NCBI GenBank assembly: GCA_029882235.1
Contig: JAOULB010000137.1
Coordinates: forward strand, 1-6,157
Direction: 5' to 3'
Origin: Gammaproteobacteria bacterium
GTDB taxonomy: Bacteria > Pseudomonadota > Gammaproteobacteria > UBA6429 > Thiohalophilaceae
DNA length: 6,157 nucleotides
Positions 1 to 6,143 of the stretch are shown here, piece after piece (position 1 is the first letter of the stretch; each line of letters begins with the position of its first letter). The translations under genes were made by a program, and so were the position numbers. The notes below the pieces were generated by a model that had not been told where the DNA came from, did not search any database, and saw only the letters and a list, made by a program, of their open reading frames with translations.

Positions 1-1
1 T

Positions 2-361
2 ACAAAAGAAGGACGAGATATTTTAAAGAACCAGGTAGAAGCAGGGCGTGATTTCTCAGGTTCAGGGAATTCTTCACAGACACATACCCTGAATGCAAAA
101 ATTACAGTGATTGTTGCTGAAGTGTTACCGAATAGAAATATGCTTGTAAAAGGCCAGAAGTTACTGACCTTGAACCAGGCAAGTGAATATATTCGCTTTT
201 CAGGCATTGTACGTCCAGAGGATATTCGTCCAGATAATACCGTTCTCTCAAGCCGGGTGGCAGATGCGAACATAATTTATGGTGATAGCGGTGTTATATC
301 ATCAGCAAACACAATGGGGCCACTGGGTAAATTCTTCCAGAGTAAGGCATATCCATTTTAA
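2..361 (+). CDS. flgH: FlgH, flagellar L-ring protein (C-terminal 119 residues; 5' end outside window)
   Basis: FlgH is the outer-membrane lipoprotein that forms the L-ring, the bushing through which the flagellar rod crosses the outer membrane. The reading frame is open from base 2 and ends at TAA 359-361. Only the C-terminal half is present, so the signal peptide and lipobox cannot be seen. A GTG at 107 lies within the frame, but homologous sequence continues upstream of it, so it is not the true start. Family-typical segments are the Ser/Gly-rich stretch followed by THTLNAKITVIVAEVLPN, then NMLVKGQKLLTLNQASEYIRF, SGIVRPEDIRPDNTV, SSRVADANIIY and the terminal MGPLGKFFQSKAYPF, which matches the 'MGWLQRFF' type ending of FlgH proteins. 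The stop lies 17 bases before flgI, in keeping with one transcript and with FlgI as its assembly partner. The assignment is secure from sequence and context. Confidence 0.95.
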   Translation, partial: TKEGRDILKNQVEAGRDFSGSGNSSQTHTLNAKITVIVAEVLPNRNMLVKGQKLLTLNQASEYIRFSGIVRPEDIRPDNTVLSSRVADANIIYGDSGVISSANTMGPLGKFFQSKAYPF

Positions 362-378
362 TCGCGGGTCAACTCGAA

Positions 379-1491
379 ATGTATAGACATAAAAATAACT
401 TAAAAAAAGCGATAATTGCCGTCATGGGTATTGTGCTTTCAGTACCTGTGTATGCAGAACGGATCAAAGATATAGCAAAAGTCGCAGGGGTGAGGGATAA
501 CCAACTGGTAGGCTACGGCCTAGTTGTTGGTTTAAATGGAACAGGTGATGGAGGTGCAGTATTTACCTCTCAAAGCCTGAAAAGTATGTTGAACAGGTTA
601 GGTGTTATTCTGCCAACGGATATTAATCTGCAGTCAAAAAATGTTGCTGCCGTGACAATACATGCTGACCTTCCCGCCTTTTCTAAACCCGGTCAGACAC
701 TGGATATTACTGTGTCCTCGATTGGCGATGCCAAAAGTCTACGCGGAGGCAGCCTGTTAATGACACCCTTAAAAGGTGTTGATGGAATAGTCTATGCCAT
801 CGCGCAGGGTAATATTATTGTGAGTGGCTTTGGTGTGGAAGGTGGCGATGGTTCACGTATCAGTGTGAATGTTCCGAGTGTTGGTCGAATTCCTAATGGT
901 GCAACTGTCGAACGTGCAGTTGAAACACCTTTTGGAAAAGCTAATGAATTAACTTTGAATTTACGTCAACCCGATTTTACAACATCAAATGTTGTTGCAC
1001 GTGCAGTGAATGAATCAATTGGTCCTGGTACAGCGTATTCGGTTGATGCGGGTTCGATTAATGTTAATGCACCAAGAGATTTAGCCCAACGTGTCGCATT
1101 TATCTCCATGCTTGAAAATATAGAAGTCAGTCCAGGCGAGGCCTCAGCGCGAGTTATTGTGAATTCACGCACCGGCACAGTTGTCATTGGGCGACATGTC
1201 CGAGTTAATCCAGCTGCTGTCGCGCATGGTAGTTTGACGGTAACGATTACACGAAACACTGAAGTCAATCGTCCAGGTCCTGGTCAGGCGGGTGAAACAG
1301 TTGTTGTGCCTCAGACGGATATCAATGTGAAGGAAGAAAATAATCGCATGTTCAAATTTGATCCTGGCGTCACTCTGGATGAGATTGTCCGCGCGGTCAA
1401 TCAGGTCGGCGCCGCTCCCGGTGATCTTGTTGCCATTCTCGAAGCCTTAAAAGAGGCGGGTGCTTTACGTGCAGAGTTAATTGTTATCTAA
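379..1491 (+). CDS. flgI: FlgI, flagellar P-ring protein precursor
   Basis: FlgI forms the periplasmic P-ring around the rod in the peptidoglycan layer, stacked under the L-ring. It is exported by Sec, not by the flagellar type III system. The 370-residue product begins with a clear signal peptide: basic MYRHKNNLKK, a hydrophobic core at about residues 11-22, and a probable cleavage after VYA (residue 26) to give a mature ERIKDIAKVAGVRDN. This is the same mature start as in known FlgI proteins. The hallmark GYGLVVGLNGTGDGG lies at residues 45-59. The C-terminal block LDEIVRAVNQVGAAPGDLVAILEAL and the ending AELIVI are also characteristic. Length is close to the enterobacterial protein (about 365). 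The ATG at 379 has only a weak upstream purine stretch (GGG about 12 bases away), but it gives the complete signal peptide. The protein has no cysteine, unlike enterobacterial FlgI, which has a disulfide. Confidence 0.97.
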   Translation: MYRHKNNLKKAIIAVMGIVLSVPVYAERIKDIAKVAGVRDNQLVGYGLVVGLNGTGDGGAVFTSQSLKSMLNRLGVILPTDINLQSKNVAAVTIHADLPAFSKPGQTLDITVSSIGDAKSLRGGSLLMTPLKGVDGIVYAIAQGNIIVSGFGVEGGDGSRISVNVPSVGRIPNGATVERAVETPFGKANELTLNLRQPDFTTSNVVARAVNESIGPGTAYSVDAGSINVNAPRDLAQRVAFISMLENIEVSPGEASARVIVNSRTGTVVIGRHVRVNPAAVAHGSLTVTITRNTEVNRPGPGQAGETVVVPQTDINVKEENNRMFKFDPGVTLDEIVRAVNQVGAAPGDLVAILEALKEAGALRAELIVI

Positions 1492-1504
1492 CGCATACAT
1501 AAAC

Positions 1505-1520
1505 TGGCCTGATTCTTGCC
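1505..1520 (+). promoter_or_regulatory. Candidate sigma-54 (RpoN) promoter upstream of flgJ
   Basis: The sequence TGGCCTGATTCTTGCC matches the sigma-54 consensus TGGCAC-N5-TTGC(A/T) at TGGC (1505-1508), G1511 and TTGC (1516-1519). The invariant GG and GC dinucleotides are exactly 10 bases apart. Mismatches are at the fifth, sixth and last positions. It sits in the largest intergenic gap inside the operon (65 bases). It predicts transcription starting near 1531, which leaves a short leader that still contains the flgJ ribosome binding site (AAGGG at 1540-1544). Sigma-54 control of hook-basal-body genes is established in Pseudomonas and Vibrio type hierarchies. Whether this particular site is used is inference; no activator site was recognised nearby. 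Confidence 0.5.
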
Positions 1521-1556
1521 TTATCTACTGATAATGATCAAGGGTAAATACTAAAT

Positions 1557-2552
1557 ATGCAAGCTCAACCTACAGCATACACCTATACCGATATTTCAGG
1601 GCTTAATGACCTGAAAAGAGCGGCAAGATTAGACCAGAAAGGTGCCTTGCTTGATGTTGCTCGTCAGTTTGAAAGTATGTTTATGAAAATGATGCTAAAG
1701 AGCATGCGTGATGCCAGTTTTGGTGATCCCATTTTCGATAATAACCAGAGTATGTTTTATCGCGATATGTTTGATAATCAGCTCGCACTGTCATTGTCAA
1801 AAGGTAAAGGCATGGGGCTGGCGGAACTACTTGCCCGGCAACTCGGCCAACAATTGCCGGATCAACAGAAACAGGATGAAGTGACAGCAGTAAAAAATAC
1901 CAAAGATATTGTTAGTCTTGTAAATCGCTTGCGCACATCTGCACCAACAAACTCCTCACCTGAGGGTGTGCCGGAAGTAAAGATTAAAGAGACGAGAACA
2001 GGCACGCCGATAAAAACGAATCAATTAGAAGAGCAACACAAGGATCTCAGCAGAGCCGAGAAATTTGTGCAAAAACTCTGGCCCATTGCGGAGCGTGCGG
2101 CAGAAGAATTAAATACCCAGCCAGAAGTATTGATAGCTCAGGCGGCACTGGAAACAGGTTGGGGAAAGTATGTTAATAAAGATGAACAAGGTAAGAACAG
2201 TTTTAACCTGTTTAATATCAAGGCAGGAAAAAACTGGGATGGAAATTATATAGAAAAAAATACAGTCGAGTTTAAATATGGGAAGCCAGTAACGGAAAAC
2301 GCTCGATTTCGTGCCTATGACTCATATGAAGATAGTTTTAAAGACTATGTTAGCTTCCTTAAATCGAATAAACGTTATGCGTCAGCTTTGCAAGTCGCAG
2401 AAATTCCATCGACCTATATTCGACGCTTGCATCAGGCTGGTTATGCGACTGATCCTGCCTATGCAGATAAAATACTAAATATCATGCAGCGAGAAGAAAA
2501 GTTGTTTGATAAATACAGCACGATTCATACGACGGCACAAAATGATGTTTAA
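1557..2552 (+). CDS. flgJ: FlgJ, rod cap protein and peptidoglycan N-acetylglucosaminidase
   Basis: FlgJ is exported by the flagellar type III system, scaffolds rod assembly with its N-terminal domain, and locally cuts peptidoglycan with its C-terminal domain so the rod can pass. The 331-residue protein shows both parts. The rod-binding domain covers about residues 15-95 (ARQFESMFMKMMLKSMRDA at 35-53, FYRDMFDNQLALSLSKGKGMGLAELL at 67-92). A hydrophilic linker of about 65-70 residues follows. The GH73-type glucosaminidase domain runs from about 168 to 323. The motif AALETGWG puts the putative catalytic Glu at E199. A second acidic residue, E238 in NTVEF, lies 39 residues later, the same spacing as E184 and E223 of Salmonella FlgJ (numbers from memory). 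The late motif YIRRLHQAGYATDPAYADKI is typical of the family. There is no signal peptide, as expected for type III export. The ATG at 1557 is preceded by AAGGG at 1540-1544, 12 bases upstream, which is rather far. Confidence 0.96.
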   Translation: MQAQPTAYTYTDISGLNDLKRAARLDQKGALLDVARQFESMFMKMMLKSMRDASFGDPIFDNNQSMFYRDMFDNQLALSLSKGKGMGLAELLARQLGQQLPDQQKQDEVTAVKNTKDIVSLVNRLRTSAPTNSSPEGVPEVKIKETRTGTPIKTNQLEEQHKDLSRAEKFVQKLWPIAERAAEELNTQPEVLIAQAALETGWGKYVNKDEQGKNSFNLFNIKAGKNWDGNYIEKNTVEFKYGKPVTENARFRAYDSYEDSFKDYVSFLKSNKRYASALQVAEIPSTYIRRLHQAGYATDPAYADKILNIMQREEKLFDKYSTIHTTAQNDV

Positions 2553-2557
2553 TTATC

Positions 2558-2565
2558 AAAGGAGG
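2558..2565 (+). promoter_or_regulatory. Strong ribosome binding site of flgK
   Basis: AAAGGAGG is a near-perfect Shine-Dalgarno sequence, 8 bases before the ATG at 2574. It is the strongest in the window and decides in favour of that start over the in-frame ATG at 2592 (Met7). It lies in the 21-base gap between the flgJ stop and flgK. Confidence 0.8.
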
Positions 2566-2573
2566 CTTATCTA

Positions 2574-4661
2574 ATGGGTGGCGGCGGTGACATGCTGGGC
2601 ATCAGCGTATCGGGCGTTTCAGCTGCGCAGCGTGCGTTGGGCACAACAGGGCATAATATTGCAAACGCCAACACAGAAGGATATTCACGCCAAAGAATTA
2701 CAATGGAAGCCAGACCGCCTTCTACTTCTGGGGCTGGTGGTATAGGCAATGGTGTTGTTGTAAACGATGTACATCGTATTTATGATGATTTTATCACCAG
2801 TCAGGTGCGGAGCATTACCTCATTATCAAACTCTATGGAGTTTAATCACGATTATACCGTGCAAGTCGACAATATGCTGGCGGATGCAAAAGCCGGACTG
2901 GCACCGACAATTCAGGATTTTTTTAGTGCTGTCAATGGTGTGGTCAACAATCCATCCTCTACATCATCACGACAGGTTATGTTGGGTGCGGCACGGTCAT
3001 TAACCGATCGTTTTCAATACCTTGATGAACGTTTTGAAGTGATACGCACGGCTGCAAATAAAAATATGAAAACATTGGTTGTCGAAATCAATGAAATAGC
3101 AGAGTCAATAGCACAAACAAATCGCCGTATTGTTACAGCAAGCGAAATTGGCGGAAATCCACCCAATGATCTTCTCGACCAGCGTGACAAACTCTTGCAA
3201 GATTTGTCTGAAAAGGTCGGCATCCGTGTTTCCTATCAAGAAGATGGGACAATGAATGTATATGTCGGTAATGGCCAGCTGCTGGTGGTTGGACAACGTG
3301 CAGCAAGATTAGATGTTGAAGGTACCCCTGCAGATCCAAGACAGATGGATATAATGTATCTGGGGCCAGACAGTAAAACGGTTATAACTCGATTTACTTC
3401 GGGTGGTAAATTGGGTGGTTTGCTTGATTTTCAAAAGAGTATTCTTGACCGAGCGCAAAATGAACTGGGACGAATTGCAATAGGCATCAGTAAAGCATTC
3501 AATGATCAACATAAGTTGGGTATGGATGTTCATAGCGAATTAGGCGGGAGCTTCTTTACTGAGACAGAAAAATTATCACCACAGGTATTGCCAAATAAGA
3601 AAAACAAAGGTGAGGCTGTTGTTTCTGCGCAAATTACAAAAATTGATAATCTAACTGCCAGTGAGTATGAGCTTTCCTACTTTGATGGAAATTATCGGCT
3701 GCTAAGGCGTGATAATAATAAATTAATTGCAGAATTTGATTCATTTCCTCAGGACTTTTCTGACGAAGGATTCAGTTTAGATATCAAAAATGGACCGCCT
3801 GAGAATCTTGATACATTTATTATTCGACCTACTCGATTAGGTGCCAAGCGGATTGGTGTGAAAATTGATGATGTAAATAAAATTGCAGCATCTTCCCCTG
3901 TTCGAGTCGAGGCATCAATTGACAATATTGGTTCCGGTAAAATCAAAATGGGTGAGGTGCTCGACACCTCTACACCTTCATTTACCTTAAATAAAGGAAC
4001 TATGACTCCACCATTTGCGATACGTTTCGTTGATTCGGAGCATTTTGAAATACTTGATAATACAGGCATGCCAATTCCAATTACAAAACTGGCATTACCT
4101 GAGGAATCAAAATTACTTAAAAGCAAAGATGGTCGGGAGCTATACGATGATGACCATGAATATAAACACGAAGATGATGATACGTCGGTACCTGGAGTAG
4201 AAACTCGCATAAAATATGACTCTGAAAATGGGATTAACATATTTCCAACGCCTGATGGATTAGATCCTGGGTTCAGAGTTGTCATGACAGGGGAACCTGT
4301 GGCAGGTGATACCTTCAGGGTTGAATACAATGAAGACGGTACAACAGATAACCAGAATGCTGTCGCACTTTCTATGTTGCAGGAAAAAGCGGTATTAGAA
4401 AATGGTACATCCAGTTTTTCAGATGTATACGCAGATTTGATTACCCGAATTGGTACCAAAACACATGAACTGGAAATAAATAAAAAAGCACAAAAATTAT
4501 TATTACAGCATGTCGTTGATAAACGTGAATCCATTTCGGGTGTTAATATGGATGAAGAGGCCGCAAACCTGGTCAGGTATCAGAAGCTTTTCCAGGCAAA
4601 TGCCCAGATTATTGCCGTATCACAAAAAATGCTTGATGTCCTCATGGCTGCATTCAGGTAA
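2574..4661 (+). CDS. flgK: FlgK, hook-associated protein 1 (hook-filament junction)
   Basis: FlgK forms the first ring of the hook-filament junction, on the distal end of the hook, and reaches that site through the flagellar type III channel. The N-terminal D0/D1 region contains LGISVSGVSAAQRALGTTG and then GHNIANANTEGYSRQ (residues 26-40), the axial-protein signature, followed by GAGGIGNGVVVNDVHRIYDDFITSQVRS. The C-terminal D0 helix contains SGVNMDEEAANLVRYQKLFQANAQIIAVSQKMLDVLMAAFR (655-695), the family's hallmark end. The middle (about 340-620) is the variable surface region. At 695 residues the protein is much longer than enterobacterial FlgK (about 547). The extra length lies in this middle part, which carries a GEPVAGDTF segment (573-581) and a His/Asp-rich acidic stretch at 525-538. 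The start at 2574 has an excellent Shine-Dalgarno but adds an unusual GGGG before DMLGI. The stop is 5 bases before flgL, implying cotranscription. Confidence 0.97.
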   Translation: MGGGGDMLGISVSGVSAAQRALGTTGHNIANANTEGYSRQRITMEARPPSTSGAGGIGNGVVVNDVHRIYDDFITSQVRSITSLSNSMEFNHDYTVQVDNMLADAKAGLAPTIQDFFSAVNGVVNNPSSTSSRQVMLGAARSLTDRFQYLDERFEVIRTAANKNMKTLVVEINEIAESIAQTNRRIVTASEIGGNPPNDLLDQRDKLLQDLSEKVGIRVSYQEDGTMNVYVGNGQLLVVGQRAARLDVEGTPADPRQMDIMYLGPDSKTVITRFTSGGKLGGLLDFQKSILDRAQNELGRIAIGISKAFNDQHKLGMDVHSELGGSFFTETEKLSPQVLPNKKNKGEAVVSAQITKIDNLTASEYELSYFDGNYRLLRRDNNKLIAEFDSFPQDFSDEGFSLDIKNGPPENLDTFIIRPTRLGAKRIGVKIDDVNKIAASSPVRVEASIDNIGSGKIKMGEVLDTSTPSFTLNKGTMTPPFAIRFVDSEHFEILDNTGMPIPITKLALPEESKLLKSKDGRELYDDDHEYKHEDDDTSVPGVETRIKYDSENGINIFPTPDGLDPGFRVVMTGEPVAGDTFRVEYNEDGTTDNQNAVALSMLQEKAVLENGTSSFSDVYADLITRIGTKTHELEINKKAQKLLLQHVVDKRESISGVNMDEEAANLVRYQKLFQANAQIIAVSQKMLDVLMAAFR

Positions 4662-4666
4662 ACATC

Positions 4667-5887
4667 ATGCGTGTTTCAACTAATCAGATACAGATGGGTG
4701 CTATCAATGCGATGCTTGACCAACAGGAAGGTCTGTCACGCGTACAGAAACAGGTCGCTACAGGTAAGCGCGTGCTTGCGCCGGCTGATGATCCCGTTGC
4801 GGCGGCCCAAACTATCAATTTGCGTGACTCACTAGGAAGAACTGAGCAGCTACAAAGAAATATTAATCATGCCAGAGGTCGGCTAACTCTAGAAGAAGGT
4901 GTGCTTGATGGGGTGACAAAAATTCTTCAGCGTGTTCGAGAATTATCAGTGATGGGAAATAATGCATCACAAACCAACGATACACGCGGTTATATCGCCG
5001 AAGAAATTCTGCAGCTCAATGATGAGTTGGTCGGTTTGGCCAATACTATGGACTCTGATGGTGAATTTTTATTCGCAGGCTCAAAAGGACGATTTAAACC
5101 ATTTTCCAGAAATGATGAAGGCGATTATCTGTACTATGGTGATGATACGCAGCGATTTGTTCGTGTTGGGCCACGTCGTCAAATTGCAATTAATGATACA
5201 GGTACACAAGTCTTCAGAAAGATACGTGAAGGCAATGGCACCTTCATTGTGACAGAAAGTAAAAATAATACCGGTTCTGGCGTGCTTGATCAGGGTTCAT
5301 CCAAAGGACACTACGATTTTGGTGTGTATGCCATGATCATGGATAAATCGAACTCTGTTGATCCAAATGCGCCACTAACTTATAAAATTATTGATGAAAA
5401 TGGCAAAGTAATAGTACCAAGCACAAAATTCGCCGAAGGTAATGCAATTACCTTTGAGGGCGTACAGATGTTCATTCTTGGTGAACCCGAGCCCGGTGAT
5501 TATTTTGTCATTCGGCCCAGTCAGCATCAGGATGTATTTACCACCCTGCAGAAACTTGCTGAGTCATTAAAAGATCCGCGTAATACTGCAGCAGATCATG
5601 CCTTTCTGCATAATGATGTGAACCGAGCACTGGCCTCGATTGATACAGCCCTAGGAAATATACTTGATGTACGTGCAAGTATTGGTACTCGCCTGAATGC
5701 CCTGGAAAGTCAGAGAAGCATTAATGAGGCATTTGGTATTCAACTTAAAGAGTTAATTTCTAATATTGAAGATCTGGACTTTGGGCAGGCGGTAAGTGAG
5801 CTGAATGGACGTAAGGTCGGTCTTGAGGCTTCACAAAAAGCCTTTGTAAAAGTACAGGACATCTCACTGTTCAACCATCTCTACTAA
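4667..5887 (+). CDS. flgL: FlgL, hook-associated protein 3 (hook-filament junction)
   Basis: FlgL forms the second junction ring, between FlgK and the flagellin filament, and is secreted through the flagellum. The flagellin-like N-terminal domain has MRVSTNQIQMGAINAMLDQQ and the strongly conserved QVATGKRVLAPADDPVAA (29-46), followed by heptad-rich helices up to about residue 110. FLFAGSKGR closes the first helical domain. The C-terminal domain has the typical ASIDTALGNILDVRASIGTRLNALES and DFGQAVSEL (371-379) motifs. The central region is larger than in the enterobacterial protein (406 against about 317 residues) and contains GEPEPGDYF (272-280), a segment similar to one in the FlgK middle region. 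The ATG at 4667 has only a weak ribosome site (CAGG at 4655-4658, inside the flgK end), so translational coupling to flgK is likely. It is the last gene of the block before an A/T-rich gap. Confidence 0.96.
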   Translation: MRVSTNQIQMGAINAMLDQQEGLSRVQKQVATGKRVLAPADDPVAAAQTINLRDSLGRTEQLQRNINHARGRLTLEEGVLDGVTKILQRVRELSVMGNNASQTNDTRGYIAEEILQLNDELVGLANTMDSDGEFLFAGSKGRFKPFSRNDEGDYLYYGDDTQRFVRVGPRRQIAINDTGTQVFRKIREGNGTFIVTESKNNTGSGVLDQGSSKGHYDFGVYAMIMDKSNSVDPNAPLTYKIIDENGKVIVPSTKFAEGNAITFEGVQMFILGEPEPGDYFVIRPSQHQDVFTTLQKLAESLKDPRNTAADHAFLHNDVNRALASIDTALGNILDVRASIGTRLNALESQRSINEAFGIQLKELISNIEDLDFGQAVSELNGRKVGLEASQKAFVKVQDISLFNHLY

Positions 5888-5959
5888 GTTTGCTACCTAA
5901 TTTTTAACCCAATCTCTTCGTCAATTTACATCTGGCATTCAAGTTATCTATTTATATAT

Positions 5960-5978
5960 AGTAAAAAGCCATTTTACT
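5960..5978 (+). terminator. Possible weak terminator hairpin after flgL
   Basis: AGTAAAA (5960-5966) and TTTTACT (5972-5978) form a perfect 7-bp stem with a 5-base loop (AGCCA), followed by a T-rich but interrupted run (TTAGGTATTTTGTTATTTCTTT). The stem contains only two G-C pairs and the T-tract is broken, so it is a poor intrinsic terminator. Its position 72 bases past the flgL stop is the main support. Chance in an A/T-rich region is a real alternative. Confidence 0.3.
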
Positions 5979-5996
5979 TAGGTATTTTGTTATTTC

Positions 5997-6030
5997 TTTG
6001 GTCTACACTTGCCAGTTTCAAGTAACCAAA
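5997..6030. repeat. Imperfect inverted repeat (two-tier hairpin)
   Basis: TTTGGT (5997-6002) pairs with ACCAAA (6025-6030), and inside it ACTTG (6007-6011) pairs with CAAGT (6019-6023) around a 7-base loop, separated by an asymmetric internal loop (CTAC against A). The flanks are T-rich on the left and A-rich on the right, so neither strand gives a hairpin followed by a T-run. It is therefore not a standard intrinsic terminator. It could be a protein-binding palindrome or an RNA structure, or chance. Confidence 0.35.
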
Positions 6031-6096
6031 AAATACTATCAATAAAAACAATAACTTATAATCTCTGCAGGCGGCATTAATTTTCCTCTAGCCCTC

Positions 6097-6123
6097 TAAA
6101 GTTCCCTAAGCCCGGAACGCTAA
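6097..6123 (+). promoter_or_regulatory. Probable sigma-28 (FliA) promoter
   Basis: TAAAGTTC (6097-6104) matches the FliA -35 consensus TAAAGTTT at 7 of 8 positions. After an 11-base spacer, AACGCTAA (6116-6123) matches the -10 consensus GCCGATAA at 5 of 8, keeping the CG and TAA. The spacing is exactly the canonical one. The location, downstream of the junction-protein genes and upstream of a new start codon, fits a late flagellar gene expressed after FlgM export. The predicted start, about 6-7 bases beyond the -10, is near 6130, leaving a very short leader before the start codon at 6144. Confidence 0.7.
6101..6118. repeat. GTTCC-N8-GGAAC inverted repeat inside the sigma-28-type promoter
   Basis: A perfect 5-bp inverted repeat (GTTCC 6101-6105, GGAAC 6114-6118) spans the spacer and overlaps both the 3' side of the -35 and the first bases of the -10. 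The centre is CTAAGCCC. It may be a regulator half-site pair or simply coincidence. Confidence 0.4.
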
Positions 6124-6143
6124 TGTTTTCGGGAGCGGTGAAT

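Larger units (their letters stand above)
5888..6096. other. A/T-rich intergenic region after flgL
   Basis: No credible coding frame is present between the flgL stop and the sigma-28-type promoter. The stretch is rich in A and T and holds two inverted repeats, annotated separately (5960-5978 and 5997-6030). A TATAAT hexamer occurs at 6057-6062 without a convincing -35 partner. TTGCCA at 6009-6014 followed 17 bases later by AATACT (6032-6037) is a weak sigma-70-like pair inside and beside the second inverted repeat. No riboswitch, tRNA or recognisable small RNA was seen. The region is the likely boundary between the flg operon and the next transcription unit. Confidence 0.7.

Noticed and set aside
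107..361. Separate 84-residue gene starting at GTG 107
   Set aside because: The same frame is open to the left edge and encodes FlgH-like sequence upstream, so this is an internal codon of truncated flgH.
966..1268. 100-codon minus-strand open frame inside flgI
   Set aside because: It is antisense to conserved FlgI sequence and has no recognisable protein family features.
3749..4534. 261-codon open frame on the minus strand opposite flgK
   Set aside because: It lies wholly antisense to a well-supported gene, its translation is Ser-rich low-quality sequence with no recognisable motif, and it has no independent signals. It is a shadow of flgK codon use.
4962..5252. 96-codon alternative-frame plus-strand open frame inside flgL
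   Set aside because: It overlaps conserved FlgL in another frame and the translation resembles no known family; it is a shadow.
5933..5948. Second sigma-54-like motif, TGGCATTCAAGTTATC
   Set aside because: The TGGCA half is good, but the essential GC at the -12 position is replaced by AT, so it should not be functional.
6057..6062. TATAAT as a sigma-70 -10 element
   Set aside because: No acceptable -35 hexamer is found 16-19 bases upstream; in A/T-rich DNA the hexamer is expected by chance.
6123..6125. ATG 6123 as start of the downstream gene
   Set aside because: It is in frame with 6144 but overlaps the -10 of the sigma-28-type promoter and has no ribosome binding site.
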